Source: Candidatus Nomurabacteria bacterium RIFCSPHIGHO2_02_FULL_42_19
GTDB lineage: Bacteria; Patescibacteriota; Minisyncoccia; Phycocordibacterales; UBA9973
Assembly (NCBI GenBank): GCA_001785615.1
Contig: MFUG01000003.1
Location: forward strand, 22,265 to 58,688
Direction: 5' to 3'
DNA: 36,424 bases
The position numbers were made by a program, and so were the translations under genes. The notes beneath the pieces were generated by a model. That model saw only the letters and a list, made by a program, of their open reading frames with translations, ran no database searches and had not been told where the DNA came from. Of this stretch, positions 7,118-15,795 are shown one piece after another; within the stretch, counting starts at the first letter, position 1, and each line of letters starts with the position of its first letter.

Positions 7118-8515
7118 ATGAAAACATCAAAAATGAAAAGTGAAAATTTGCGCATACCGCCGCAGAGTATCCCGTCCGAACAGGCGGTGTTGGGTTCTAT
7201 TATGCTCCGCAAGGACGCGATGCACGAAGTGGAAGACATGATCAGTCCGGATTCTTTCTACGTGGAGAAACATAAAATGATTTTTCAGGCAATGCTTGAC
7301 CTCTCCGGAAAGAATGAACCAATAGATATGCTTTCTCTTTCCACTAAGCTCACCGAGAAAAAAATGCTGGAGCGAGTCGGTGGCAACCAATACCTGGCAG
7401 AAATAGTAAATACTGTCCCCTCTTCGGTAAACATAAAACACTATGCCGAAATAGTGCAAAAAAAATATGTGCTGCGGAGTTTGATAGAAGCGGCGGACTA
7501 CGTGTCCGAGCTCGCCTTCGAAGAGGGTGAAGACCATATGGATGATATCCTGGACATGGCCGAGAAAAAAATCTTCAGCGTAGTGTCTTCGCCAAAAAAT
7601 CAAAAATACACCAGCTTGAAAGAGGCCTTGCCGGAGGCCTACGAACGTCTGGAAAGATTGCATGAGAACAAAGGTATGCTCCGCGGATTGCCGACCGGGT
7701 TTCGGGACTTGGACAATATGCTTTCCGGTTTGCAAAAGTCCGACTTGGTAATCCTGGCGGCCAGACCCAGTATGGGTAAAACCACGCTCGCCCTTGACAT
7801 CGCCCGCATGACCGCCACCGTGCATGATAAGTCCGTCGTGGTATTTTCTCTGGAAATGTCCTCCCAGCAACTGGTGGACCGTATGCTCTCCGCGGAGTCG
7901 CGCGTGAATGCCTGGAACTTGCGCACCGGACGACTTTCCTCGGACCGAGAATTTTCCCACCTGCGCGACTCCTTGGATAAATTAGCCAAGGCCAAAATTT
8001 ATATTGATGACCAGCCGGGCAACTCTATCGTCCGCATGAAGGCATTATGTCGGCGACTAAAAATTGAAAAGGGCCTCGACCTTATCGTGGTTGATTATCT
8101 GCAACTTATGACTACCGCCAAAAATTACGACTCCATGGTCAGCCAGGTGACGGAAATTTCAAGGTCTCTCAAATCGCTCGCCAAGGAGCTCAACGTTCCC
8201 GTGCTCGCCCTCTCTCAGCTCTCCAGGGCGGTAGAGTCACGTGGCGGCAAACCGCGGCTCTCGGACTTGCGTGATTCCGGATCCATAGAGCAAGACGCGG
8301 ATGTGGTGATGTTCATTCACCGGGAAGATAAGGGCAAGGAAGAATCCGAAAAAACAAACATTGCGGAGATTTTGATTGAAAAACACCGCAACGGCCCGAC
8401 TGGCAAAATTGAACTTTTCTTTGATACCAAAAGTACTACTTTCTTGACACTAGAGAAAAGCAGTATGAGTGAATTCGCTCAGTCAAAAATAAGCGGAGAC
8501 CTGGATGAATTCTAA
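7118..8515 (+). CDS. dnaB: Replicative DNA helicase
   Basis: LILAARPSMGKTTLALDIA Walker A, VVDYLQLM, LSQLSRAVE. Confidence 0.97.
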   Translation: MKTSKMKSENLRIPPQSIPSEQAVLGSIMLRKDAMHEVEDMISPDSFYVEKHKMIFQAMLDLSGKNEPIDMLSLSTKLTEKKMLERVGGNQYLAEIVNTVPSSVNIKHYAEIVQKKYVLRSLIEAADYVSELAFEEGEDHMDDILDMAEKKIFSVVSSPKNQKYTSLKEALPEAYERLERLHENKGMLRGLPTGFRDLDNMLSGLQKSDLVILAARPSMGKTTLALDIARMTATVHDKSVVVFSLEMSSQQLVDRMLSAESRVNAWNLRTGRLSSDREFSHLRDSLDKLAKAKIYIDDQPGNSIVRMKALCRRLKIEKGLDLIVVDYLQLMTTAKNYDSMVSQVTEISRSLKSLAKELNVPVLALSQLSRAVESRGGKPRLSDLRDSGSIEQDADVVMFIHREDKGKEESEKTNIAEILIEKHRNGPTGKIELFFDTKSTTFLTLEKSSMSEFAQSKISGDLDEF

Positions 8516-8518
8516 TAT

Positions 8519-9136
8519 ATGGATTCGATAGAAAAATTGACTGAAATTTTTAAAGAATTTCCCGGCATTGGCGAACGGCAAGCCAGACGCTTCGTCTATT
8601 TCTTGATGGGCAGGAATGGAGGATATGTTGGAAACCTTTCTCAATTAATCACGGACTTGAAAAAAGAAACAGCACAGTGCAAAGAGTGTTTCCGGTTTTT
8701 CAATCTACGCTATAGCGTAGATAAAAAAAACTTATGCGAAATATGCGCTGACAAAAATACTGATCCGGCCCTACTGATGGTGGTAGAGAAGGATTCTGAT
8801 TTTGAGAGTGTAAAGAAAAGCCGGGTGTATCAGGGAAAATATTTTATTCTAGGCGGACTGGTGCCGATAGTGGAAAAAACTACCAAAAGCCGGGTGCGTA
8901 TTGAAGAATTAAAAGCGAAAGTAAAAAACAGTAAGGGATTAAAAGAAATAATTCTTGCCTTTTCCCTAAACCCACAAGGCGACCATACGGACCAATACGT
9001 TCGCGAACAAATAAAAGATATCGCCGAAAAATTCAGCATCAAAATTTCCTCTCTCGGCCGCGGCCTTTCCACCGGCACCGAACTTGAATATTCAGACAAT
9101 GACACTCTCCGAAATGCGTTAAAAAATAGACAATAG
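8519..9136 (+). CDS. recR: Recombination protein
   Basis: FPGIGERQARRFVYFL, CxxC zinc finger, Toprim-like VVEKDSD. Confidence 0.93.
   Translation: MDSIEKLTEIFKEFPGIGERQARRFVYFLMGRNGGYVGNLSQLITDLKKETAQCKECFRFFNLRYSVDKKNLCEICADKNTDPALLMVVEKDSDFESVKKSRVYQGKYFILGGLVPIVEKTTKSRVRIEELKAKVKNSKGLKEIILAFSLNPQGDHTDQYVREQIKDIAEKFSIKISSLGRGLSTGTELEYSDNDTLRNALKNRQ
8703..8722. repeat. ATCTACGCTATAGCGTAGAT palindrome inside recR
   Basis: 20-bp perfect palindrome identical to 22590-22609. Confidence 0.8.
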
Positions 9137-9166
9137 AAATACACAGGCGTTGCCTGTGTATTTCTA
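9134..9166. repeat. REP-like hairpin upstream of the RAYT
   Basis: 15-bp perfect stem TAGAAATACACAGGC / GCCTGTGTATTTCTA with GTT loop. Confidence 0.85.
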
Positions 9167-9183
9167 TATGGTATACTTTAGAT

Positions 9184-9816
9184 ATGTCTTTAAGGAAACA
9201 ATCTTTTGCTGTTGGTGAATTTTATCACTTATATAATCGTGGTACTGAAAAACGAAAAATATTTTCAGATAGGCGGGATTACAATTATCTTCTGTTTTTA
9301 ATGTATATCTGTAATACAAAGAAAAGTATTAAATTAAGAGATGTAAGTAAAAAATTTGATCGCGAAGAAACCATAGTCAATATTGGCGCATACTGTCTAA
9401 TGCCAAACCATTTTCATATACTTATTCACGAAAAAATAGAAGGTGGTATCTCTAAATATATGCTTAAATTAATGACTGGTTATTCAATGTATTTTAATAA
9501 AAAATATAAACGTACTGGAAAATTATATGAGGGCGTATTTAAATCCACTCACCTAAGCACAGATAGATATTTAAAATATATTTACTCTTATATTCATCTT
9601 AATCCCGCTAAACTAATAAGTAAAAACTGGAGAGAAAATAAAAACAGAAATACTGTAAATTTATTAAATTACGTTTTTTCTTATCCATATTCAAGCTTAA
9701 AAGAATATTTAGAAGAAAAATTTAGGGTTATAAATTCTACGCCATTTCCAACTTATTTCAAAAAACCTATGGACCACAAAAGAGAACTTTTTGAATGGCT
9801 TAATTATGAGGGTTAG
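9184..9816 (+). mobile_element. REP-associated tyrosine transposase (RAYT, Y1/IS200-like)
   Basis: FYHLYNRGTEKRKIF, YCLMPNHFHILI (HxH), YIYSYIHLNPAK; flanked by matching hairpins. Confidence 0.93.
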
Positions 9817-9823
9817 GAAATAC

Positions 9824-9850
9824 ATATACATAGGCGTTGCCTGTGTATAT
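9824..9850. repeat. REP-like hairpin downstream of the RAYT
   Basis: 12-bp stem around the same GGC-GTT-GCC tip as 9134-9166. Confidence 0.8.
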
Positions 9851-10353
9851 TACTTAGTAACGTAAAATTCTAAATCTTGAGTTAATTTAAAAACTAAATT
9901 TTTTGGCTCGGAGTCTGGATAATTATTTAAAAAGTCCCGAATCCAAAGAATGTATTGATTATTGTAAGGTTTCTTTGAGTTAGCTTTTCTCATCTCAATA
10001 AAGCTTCTTAAGTGATCTGTAAAATCAGCCAATTTAATTATTTTAGCTTCTTGGGAAATGGTCTTTAGCTTTTTATAATATTCTGTTTTCTGCTGTTCGT
10101 TGTAATTTTTAGGATGAGAAACTTCAACCACTAAATCTGCAACAGTTTTGGAGAAATTTTGCTCCAATTCTTCATAAGTTGTATCTGTGTCTTCTAAGGT
10201 ATCATGTAAAATAGCCGCAGTCAGAACCTCCAGGTCATCAACATGAAATTCATTTTGCAAAACTGCAAGCACGTTCAAAAAGTGATTTTTTATATTTGCT
10301 ACTTCAAACTTTTTAGTTGAGAATTTTATAGCTAAATCAAGTTGACTAACCAT
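9850..10353 (-). CDS. HD-domain phosphohydrolase (MESH1/SpoT-HD-like)
   Basis: AAILHDTLEDTDTTYEEL and IIKLADFTDHL motifs. Confidence 0.82.
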   Translation of the reverse strand: MVSQLDLAIKFSTKKFEVANIKNHFLNVLAVLQNEFHVDDLEVLTAAILHDTLEDTDTTYEELEQNFSKTVADLVVEVSHPKNYNEQQKTEYYKKLKTISQEAKIIKLADFTDHLRSFIEMRKANSKKPYNNQYILWIRDFLNNYPDSEPKNLVFKLTQDLEFYVTK

Positions 10354-10361
10354 TAGAAAAT

Positions 10362-10679
10362 TTATTTTATAGCAGTAATTTTTACTTTGAAGAATGGCTG
10401 GCGGTGGCCGGCTCGGCGCAGATAGCGGGACTTTTGTTTATATTTTATTACCATAATCTTGCGAGCGCGGCCGATTTCTACGATTTCCGCAGCTACTTTC
10501 GCTCCCACAATATAAGGCGTGCCGATAGTGGTGTCCTTCCCGTCATCCACGAGCAAAACCTTATCGAAAGAGATCTTATCCCCCTTTTTGTATTCCCCTA
10601 TGATTTTCTCAACAGAAAGAGTGGTCCCCTTGGAGACCTTGTACTGCTTCCCGCCTGTTTGGATTACTGCAAATTCCAT
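10362..10679 (-). CDS. rplU: 50S ribosomal protein L21 (start revised to MEFAVIQTGG)
   Basis: MEFAVIQTGGKQYKVSKG and RAGHRQPFFKVKI. Confidence 0.95.
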   Translation of the reverse strand: MEFAVIQTGGKQYKVSKGTTLSVEKIIGEYKKGDKISFDKVLLVDDGKDTTIGTPYIVGAKVAAEIVEIGRARKIMVIKYKQKSRYLRRAGHRQPFFKVKITAIK

Positions 10680-10778
10680 ATTTTGCATATTATATGAAAT
10701 TTCCGAAAAACGCAAGCAAAAGCAACCCTGAACCAAAGAGTACTTGGTACGGGGCAGGATTTTTGTTATAGTATATGG

Positions 10779-11813
10779 ATGCAGACGAAAATCATTGAGC
10801 GCTATTTTTTCTTCGGCCTCTTATTCGCCACACTCATTTTCACTTTTCTAATTTTTCGCCCTTTTTGGGTAGTGTTGGTGCTGGGTATTTCTTTTTCCAT
10901 AGTTCTATACCCCTTCTATGAGTGGTTGATAAAAAAGCGTTTGCCCCCTACTCTATCCGCCCTGATAACCGTATTTTTCTTCACTTTACTGCTTTGCGGT
11001 CCGCTTTTAGGTATTGGGGTTATGATTTTTAATCAAAGTCAAGAGGTCTATTATTCAGTGGTGAACGGTGGCGCCGCTAAACCATTTTTAGATAAATTAG
11101 ATAGTTCTATAAATCAATTTTTGCCTAGTGGGGCTGGCTTGGATGTGCACGAAAGGGTGACTGATTTTATTTCTTATGTGTCAAAAAATATAGCGAGCAT
11201 CTTCAGCGCCACTATTTCTGCTTTCTTTTCTTTTGCTCTAATGCTTTTAATTATTTTCTACTTCCTGAAGGATGGAGAGAGGTGGAGTAGGGCAATTATT
11301 GTGCTCTCCCCGCTCTCCGATAAAGACGATGAGAAAATAATAGAGCGACTAAAGCTGGCCGTAAATGGCGTCATCACTGGCAATCTTTTAATTGCCTTGG
11401 TGCAGGGAGTCCTGCTGGGACTCGGACTATGGATTTTTAGTGTTCCGAACGGAGCGCTCTGGGGAGTGGTAGCGGCAGTGACTTCCCTCTTACCTACTTT
11501 TGGCACTGCTTTCGTGTCCGTCCCGGCGATTCTCTTCCTCATTGCTATGGGAGATACGACTTCCGCCGTAGGCCTCTTTATTTGGGCAGTGGTGGTGGTT
11601 GGACTGGTAGATAATTTTTTAACTCCATTTTTAGTCGGCCGAAAGACAAATATCCCGGCGCTCCTTATTCTCTTTTCAGTTTTGGGAGGAATTTCGGTCT
11701 TGGGCCCGGTAGGGGTCCTGGTGGGACCGCTGACGATCTCCTTGCTTTATACTCTTATCTCAATTTATCGGAATGAATTCAAACAAAATGCAGAAGGCGA
11801 TACAGTTATATAA
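10779..11813 (+). CDS. AI-2E family transporter / PerM-like permease
   Basis: Multiple TM helices; LLGLGLWIFSVPNGALWGVVAAVTSLLPTFG, FLVGRKTNIPALLILFSVLGGI. Confidence 0.9.
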   Translation: MQTKIIERYFFFGLLFATLIFTFLIFRPFWVVLVLGISFSIVLYPFYEWLIKKRLPPTLSALITVFFFTLLLCGPLLGIGVMIFNQSQEVYYSVVNGGAAKPFLDKLDSSINQFLPSGAGLDVHERVTDFISYVSKNIASIFSATISAFFSFALMLLIIFYFLKDGERWSRAIIVLSPLSDKDDEKIIERLKLAVNGVITGNLLIALVQGVLLGLGLWIFSVPNGALWGVVAAVTSLLPTFGTAFVSVPAILFLIAMGDTTSAVGLFIWAVVVVGLVDNFLTPFLVGRKTNIPALLILFSVLGGISVLGPVGVLVGPLTISLLYTLISIYRNEFKQNAEGDTVI

Positions 11814-13173
11814 TACCCTCTCCCGAGAGAAGGAGGACTTTTCTCCAATTGATCCAAAGGAAGTCCGAATTTACACCTGCGGACCAACGGTCTACGACTA
11901 TACGCATATCGGGAACTATCGCGCTTATGTTTTCGCCGATGTTTTGAAAAGAATGCTTGAGTACAATGGACTAAAAGTAAATCATGTAATGAACTTAACC
12001 GACGTAGATGATAAAACTATCCGTAATTCTCAAAAGGAGGGTAAAACGTTAAAAGAGTTTACAGAATTTTACACCGAAAAATTTTTTGAAGACATAAAAT
12101 CACTTAATATCGTTCCGCCAACCAAATTTACCAAAGCCACTGACAATATTGAGGCCATGGTGGAGCTTATTAAAAAGCTCCTAAAAAATAATCTGGCTTA
12201 TAAAAGCGCAGACGGCAGTATTTATTTTGATATTAAAAAATTTAAAAATTACGGCCGTCTTTCCGATTTAGACCTGGAAGCGCAAAAAGAAAATGCCTCA
12301 GGAAGAATTAAGTCGGATGAATACGACAAGGACAACGTACAGGATTTCGCATTGTGGAAGGCCTGGGACCAGAAGGATGGTGATGTCTTTTGGGACCCCT
12401 CGACCTCCTTCGGGGCAAGCACTAAACTTGGTAAGGGCCGTCCGGGCTGGCACATTGAATGCTCGGCAATGAGCATGAAATTTTTAGGTGAGCAACTGGA
12501 TATTCATACTGGCGGAGTTGATTTAATATTTCCTCACCATGAAAATGAGATAGCCCAGTCCGAAGGCGCGACCGGAAAACAATTTGTGAAATATTGGCTG
12601 CATAACGAATGGGTTCTGGTGGACTCCAAAAAAATGGCAAAGTCGCTCAATAACTTTTACACCTTGCGAGACCTGATAAACAAGGGTATTAACCCGCTTG
12701 CCTACCGATTTTGGCTTTTAATGGCTCATTATAGAACGAGAATAAACTTCGTGCTCGGTGCCCTAGAAGGTGCCGAAACGGCCTTAAAACGCCTCTATGG
12801 GCTCTATATTGGCCTTGGTGGCGACATCGGAAAAATCGACAAAGAATACCAAAAAAAGTTCAAAGAACGCATCGGGGACGACCTGGATACCCCTCGAGCA
12901 TTGTCTCTCCTTTGGGACCTGATAAAAGACCCGGACGTCTCCGCCACTGATAAAAAAGCGACGATTTTGGACTTTGATAAAGTGCTCGGGCTTGATTTTG
13001 AAAATATTAAAGAGGAAGAAATTCCGGAAGAAGTAAAAAAGTTAGTGGAAGAGCGAGAAGAAGCTCGGCGAAATCAGGACTTCAAGAAATCAGATGTATT
13101 ACGAGATGAAATAAATACTCTCGGCTACGGAGTAAAAGACACCCCCGACGGTCAAAAAATTTCTAAGAATTAA
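11788..13173 (+). CDS. cysS: Cysteinyl-tRNA synthetase with in-frame insertion DPSTSFGASTKL
   Basis: YTCGPTVYDYTHIGNYRAYVFADVL, GRPGWHIECSAMS, KMAKSLNNF; ORF track opens at 11773, MQKAIQLYNT start preferred. Confidence 0.95.
   Translation: MQKAIQLYNTLSREKEDFSPIDPKEVRIYTCGPTVYDYTHIGNYRAYVFADVLKRMLEYNGLKVNHVMNLTDVDDKTIRNSQKEGKTLKEFTEFYTEKFFEDIKSLNIVPPTKFTKATDNIEAMVELIKKLLKNNLAYKSADGSIYFDIKKFKNYGRLSDLDLEAQKENASGRIKSDEYDKDNVQDFALWKAWDQKDGDVFWDPSTSFGASTKLGKGRPGWHIECSAMSMKFLGEQLDIHTGGVDLIFPHHENEIAQSEGATGKQFVKYWLHNEWVLVDSKKMAKSLNNFYTLRDLINKGINPLAYRFWLLMAHYRTRINFVLGALEGAETALKRLYGLYIGLGGDIGKIDKEYQKKFKERIGDDLDTPRALSLLWDLIKDPDVSATDKKATILDFDKVLGLDFENIKEEEIPEEVKKLVEEREEARRNQDFKKSDVLRDEINTLGYGVKDTPDGQKISKN
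12396..12420. repeat. In-frame palindromic element in cysS
   Basis: cccctcgacctccttcggggcaagc, related to the CCCTTCGACAAGCTCAGGGCAAG type in dnaK. Confidence 0.6.
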
Positions 13174-13265
13174 TCTATTTCCTTTTGACTTTTTACTAAA
13201 TCTATGGATTTTTGAAATAATGCTCGTAAGCTGGGTATATTTGTTGCTGATAATTTAGTACAATT

Positions 13266-13299
13266 TATCCACATCTACGCCATGGCGTAGATGTGGATA
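13266..13299. repeat. 34-bp perfect palindrome between cysS and metK
   Basis: tatccacatctacgccatggcgtagatgtggata; same core ATCTACGC..GCGTAGAT as 8703 and 22590. Confidence 0.85.
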
Positions 13300-13345
13300 T
13301 TGGGAGAGTTGAGATATTCTAATAATAGCTAAAAATTCATAAAAT

Positions 13346-14329
13346 TTAATTCTCCCACGGAAAGTCCGGCCGGCCGAAATGGCCCCATTTTGCAGTATCG
13401 GCAAATTTTACATTGTTTAAATTGAGTGTTTTTTTGATTCCTGCGGGACTTAAATCATATCCCTCGATTTTTATTTCTTTGCCATCAAGTACTGCTGTGG
13501 CCATCACCGGTTCGGGTTTGCCAATGGCATAGGCAAGTTTTATGAATACTTCTTTTGCTTTTTTATTTTTTACAAAATCAGCTGCAATCTTCCGCGCCAT
13601 GTAGGCCCCGCTTCTGTCCACTTTAGTATAATCCTTGCCCGAGAAAGAACCTCCGCCGATAGGTATTTCTGGGCCATAATTATCAACAACTATTTTTCTT
13701 CCAGAAAGACCTGTATCAGCATCAAAGCCGCCCAGCATCCACTCGCCCGCTGGATTGATTAAATATTCCTCCGCTTTAATTATATTTTTGACGAAGGGTA
13801 AAAGTTCGCTATTTTTTGAATTCTGGAAACTTACTACCACTGTTTTTATCCCGACGTTAGCAGTCGGGACTCCGACCCCTCCGGGCCTCGGAGCTTTCTC
13901 TTCAATTGTTACCTGCACTTTGCCATCATAAGGATATTTTTCATAAACTTTTTTGCATAAATTTCTGGCAAGTTCGTATTCCAGTGGCATCATATTCGGT
14001 GTTGCGTCTGTGGCATAACCTTTCATTACGCCTTGATCTCCCGCCCCGCCAGTATCAACCCCATGAGCGATGCTTTCACTCTGTTTTGATAATTTTACCG
14101 CAACCTGGAAATTCGCACCTACAATTTTTTTTACAATTGCTTCTATGTCCGGGGTACTTCTACTTGTCACTTCCCCATTTACAGTTATTAAGTTGTGCCC
14201 GCCCATGACCTCTACCGCTACACGGGACTTTTTATCGCCCGCTAAATATGCGTCCAAAATAGAGTCCGCGATAAAATCGCAAATCTTGTCCGGATGACCA
14301 GGACTACAGAACTCCGCCGTCTTAAGCAT
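13346..14329 (-). CDS. metK: S-adenosylmethionine synthetase with in-frame palindrome-encoded APRPGGVGVPTANVG
   Basis: EFCSPGHPDKICDFIADSILDAYL, GAGDQGVMKGYA, GGSFSGKDYTKVDRSGAYMARKIA. Confidence 0.95.
   Translation of the reverse strand: MLKTAEFCSPGHPDKICDFIADSILDAYLAGDKKSRVAVEVMGGHNLITVNGEVTSRSTPDIEAIVKKIVGANFQVAVKLSKQSESIAHGVDTGGAGDQGVMKGYATDATPNMMPLEYELARNLCKKVYEKYPYDGKVQVTIEEKAPRPGGVGVPTANVGIKTVVVSFQNSKNSELLPFVKNIIKAEEYLINPAGEWMLGGFDADTGLSGRKIVVDNYGPEIPIGGGSFSGKDYTKVDRSGAYMARKIAADFVKNKKAKEVFIKLAYAIGKPEPVMATAVLDGKEIKIEGYDLSPAGIKKTLNLNNVKFADTAKWGHFGRPDFPWEN
13850..13894. repeat. In-frame two-hairpin palindromic element in metK
   Basis: cccgacgttagcagtcgggactccgacccctccgggcctcggagc. Confidence 0.8.
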
Positions 14330-14558
14330 TTAATTTAATCCATTTAGCTCTGATAATTTTTGCTATTTCTTTCATTTCGTCTTTTGTAAAAATATCACTT
14401 TTAACAGTATTACAGATTCCGCTGAACGGAGCAAGCATCCAGATAAACCAGGACACTAAGTTGGGTCTGGTTTGTCTTCTAAACATATCTCGAACATAAA
14501 CATAGTAGCCAATAATATAAAATACGGCCCCTAGATAGATAATATTTTCGGGAAGCAT
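14322..14558 (-). CDS. Short membrane protein, possibly truncated
   Basis: MLPENIIYLGAVFYIIGYYVYVRDMFRRQTRPNLVSWFIWMLAPFSG; TM helices then abrupt polar tail. Confidence 0.55.
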   Translation of the reverse strand: MLPENIIYLGAVFYIIGYYVYVRDMFRRQTRPNLVSWFIWMLAPFSGICNTVKSDIFTKDEMKEIAKIIRAKWIKLNA

Positions 14559-14559
14559 A

Positions 14560-15678
14560 TTAGATTCCTTCTTTTTTGAGTTCCTCTATGGTTTCGCGGG
14601 CTTTGCGAGAAATTTTACTTGGAAGTTTTATATTTAGTTTAATAAGCAAATCCCCTCTTTTGGTTTTAGAAGTCGGCACGCCTTTCCCGCGCACCCGCAG
14701 TATCTCATTCATGGCGACCCCCTCGGGAATGGTCACTTCGATTGGACCATCCAAGGTTTCTATGGGGTACTTGGTGCCAAGAAGCGCATCCGAGAGTTTC
14801 AAATTCAAATTCATCACTAGGTCGTTACCGTCGCGCTTGAAGATGGCGTGCGGTGTTACGTTTATCTTTATGTAGAGATCGCCCGGAGTCCCTTTGGAAA
14901 TCGCTTCACCCATGCCTGACATCCGAATCATCTCTCCATCGCGAATCCCAACGGGAATAACGATAGAAATTTCCTCTTCCCGACGGAGCACTCCTTTGCC
15001 TTTGCATTTTTCGCAGAGTTCTTTCGGTGCTTCCCCCGCACCGTGACATTCTTCACAAACTTTAGTGCTAGAAATTGCTCCAAGGAAGGACCTCTTCGTC
15101 TCGCGAATTGTACCCTGCCCATTACAACGTTTGCAGGTTACCATGGTGAAACCAGCTTTCGCACCAGTGCCATTACAAGTCAAACAGTTAGATGTCTTGG
15201 TAATTAAAATTTTTCTATTCAAGCCGAAAATAGCATCAAGAAAGGAAATGGTAATTTCGGTAGAGATATCCCGTCCTCGGCGTGCTTGGGTCCGCCCTCC
15301 CCCCATTCCGCCAGTAAAAAAATCGCTAAAGATATCGTTTAAATTACCAAAATCAAAATTTATATTACCGTCTGCCTGTCCGCCTCTGGCGGAAAATCCG
15401 TCAGTAAAATTAGAAAAGTCAAAACCCTCAAAGCCGCTTGCGCTCTGTCCTCCATATCCGCCCATATTCTCATAAGTAGACCCGAATTGGTCATATTTTG
15501 AGCGCTTGCCGTCATCCGAGAGCACTTGATAGGCCTCGTTCACTTCCTTGAACCTCGTTTCATTGCCCTCCTTTTTATCAGGGTGATATTTGTGCGCCAG
15601 CTTATAAAAGGCCTTCTTTATTTCGTCCTTGGAAGCGCCTTTATTTACTCCTAATATATTGTAATAATCTTTTGACAT
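14560..15678 (-). CDS. dnaJ: Molecular chaperone DnaJ
   Basis: KDYYNILGVNKGASKDEIKKAFYKLAHKYHPDK, four CxxCxGxG-type motifs. Confidence 0.97.
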   Translation of the reverse strand: MSKDYYNILGVNKGASKDEIKKAFYKLAHKYHPDKKEGNETRFKEVNEAYQVLSDDGKRSKYDQFGSTYENMGGYGGQSASGFEGFDFSNFTDGFSARGGQADGNINFDFGNLNDIFSDFFTGGMGGGRTQARRGRDISTEITISFLDAIFGLNRKILITKTSNCLTCNGTGAKAGFTMVTCKRCNGQGTIRETKRSFLGAISSTKVCEECHGAGEAPKELCEKCKGKGVLRREEEISIVIPVGIRDGEMIRMSGMGEAISKGTPGDLYIKINVTPHAIFKRDGNDLVMNLNLKLSDALLGTKYPIETLDGPIEVTIPEGVAMNEILRVRGKGVPTSKTKRGDLLIKLNIKLPSKISRKARETIEELKKEGI

Positions 15679-15685
15679 AAATTAA

Positions 15686-15793
15686 AGGAATAGAATATTG
15701 TTATTTACGGGTCTTTCGCAGGGCGACGGCCCGAGAATGAGCAAATTTTCAGCAGAAAATTATGCGACCCGGAAATAATTGTATTCTATTCCT
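15686..15793 (+). repeat. Structured hairpin element upstream of dnaJ (copy 1)
   Basis: 28-bp imperfect arms 15686-15713 / 15766-15793 enclosing core gcagggcgacggcccgagaatgagcaaattttcagcagaaaattatgcg. Confidence 0.85.
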
Positions 15794-15795
15794 AA

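Noticed and set aside
7127-7960. 277-aa minus ORF antisense to dnaB
   Set aside because: Shadow ORF; His-rich translation opposite strongly recognised DnaB motifs.
15720-15735. Guanidine-II (mini-ykkC) riboswitch because of ACGG in the P2 loop
   Set aside because: Loop register is GACG and there is no second ACGR hairpin.
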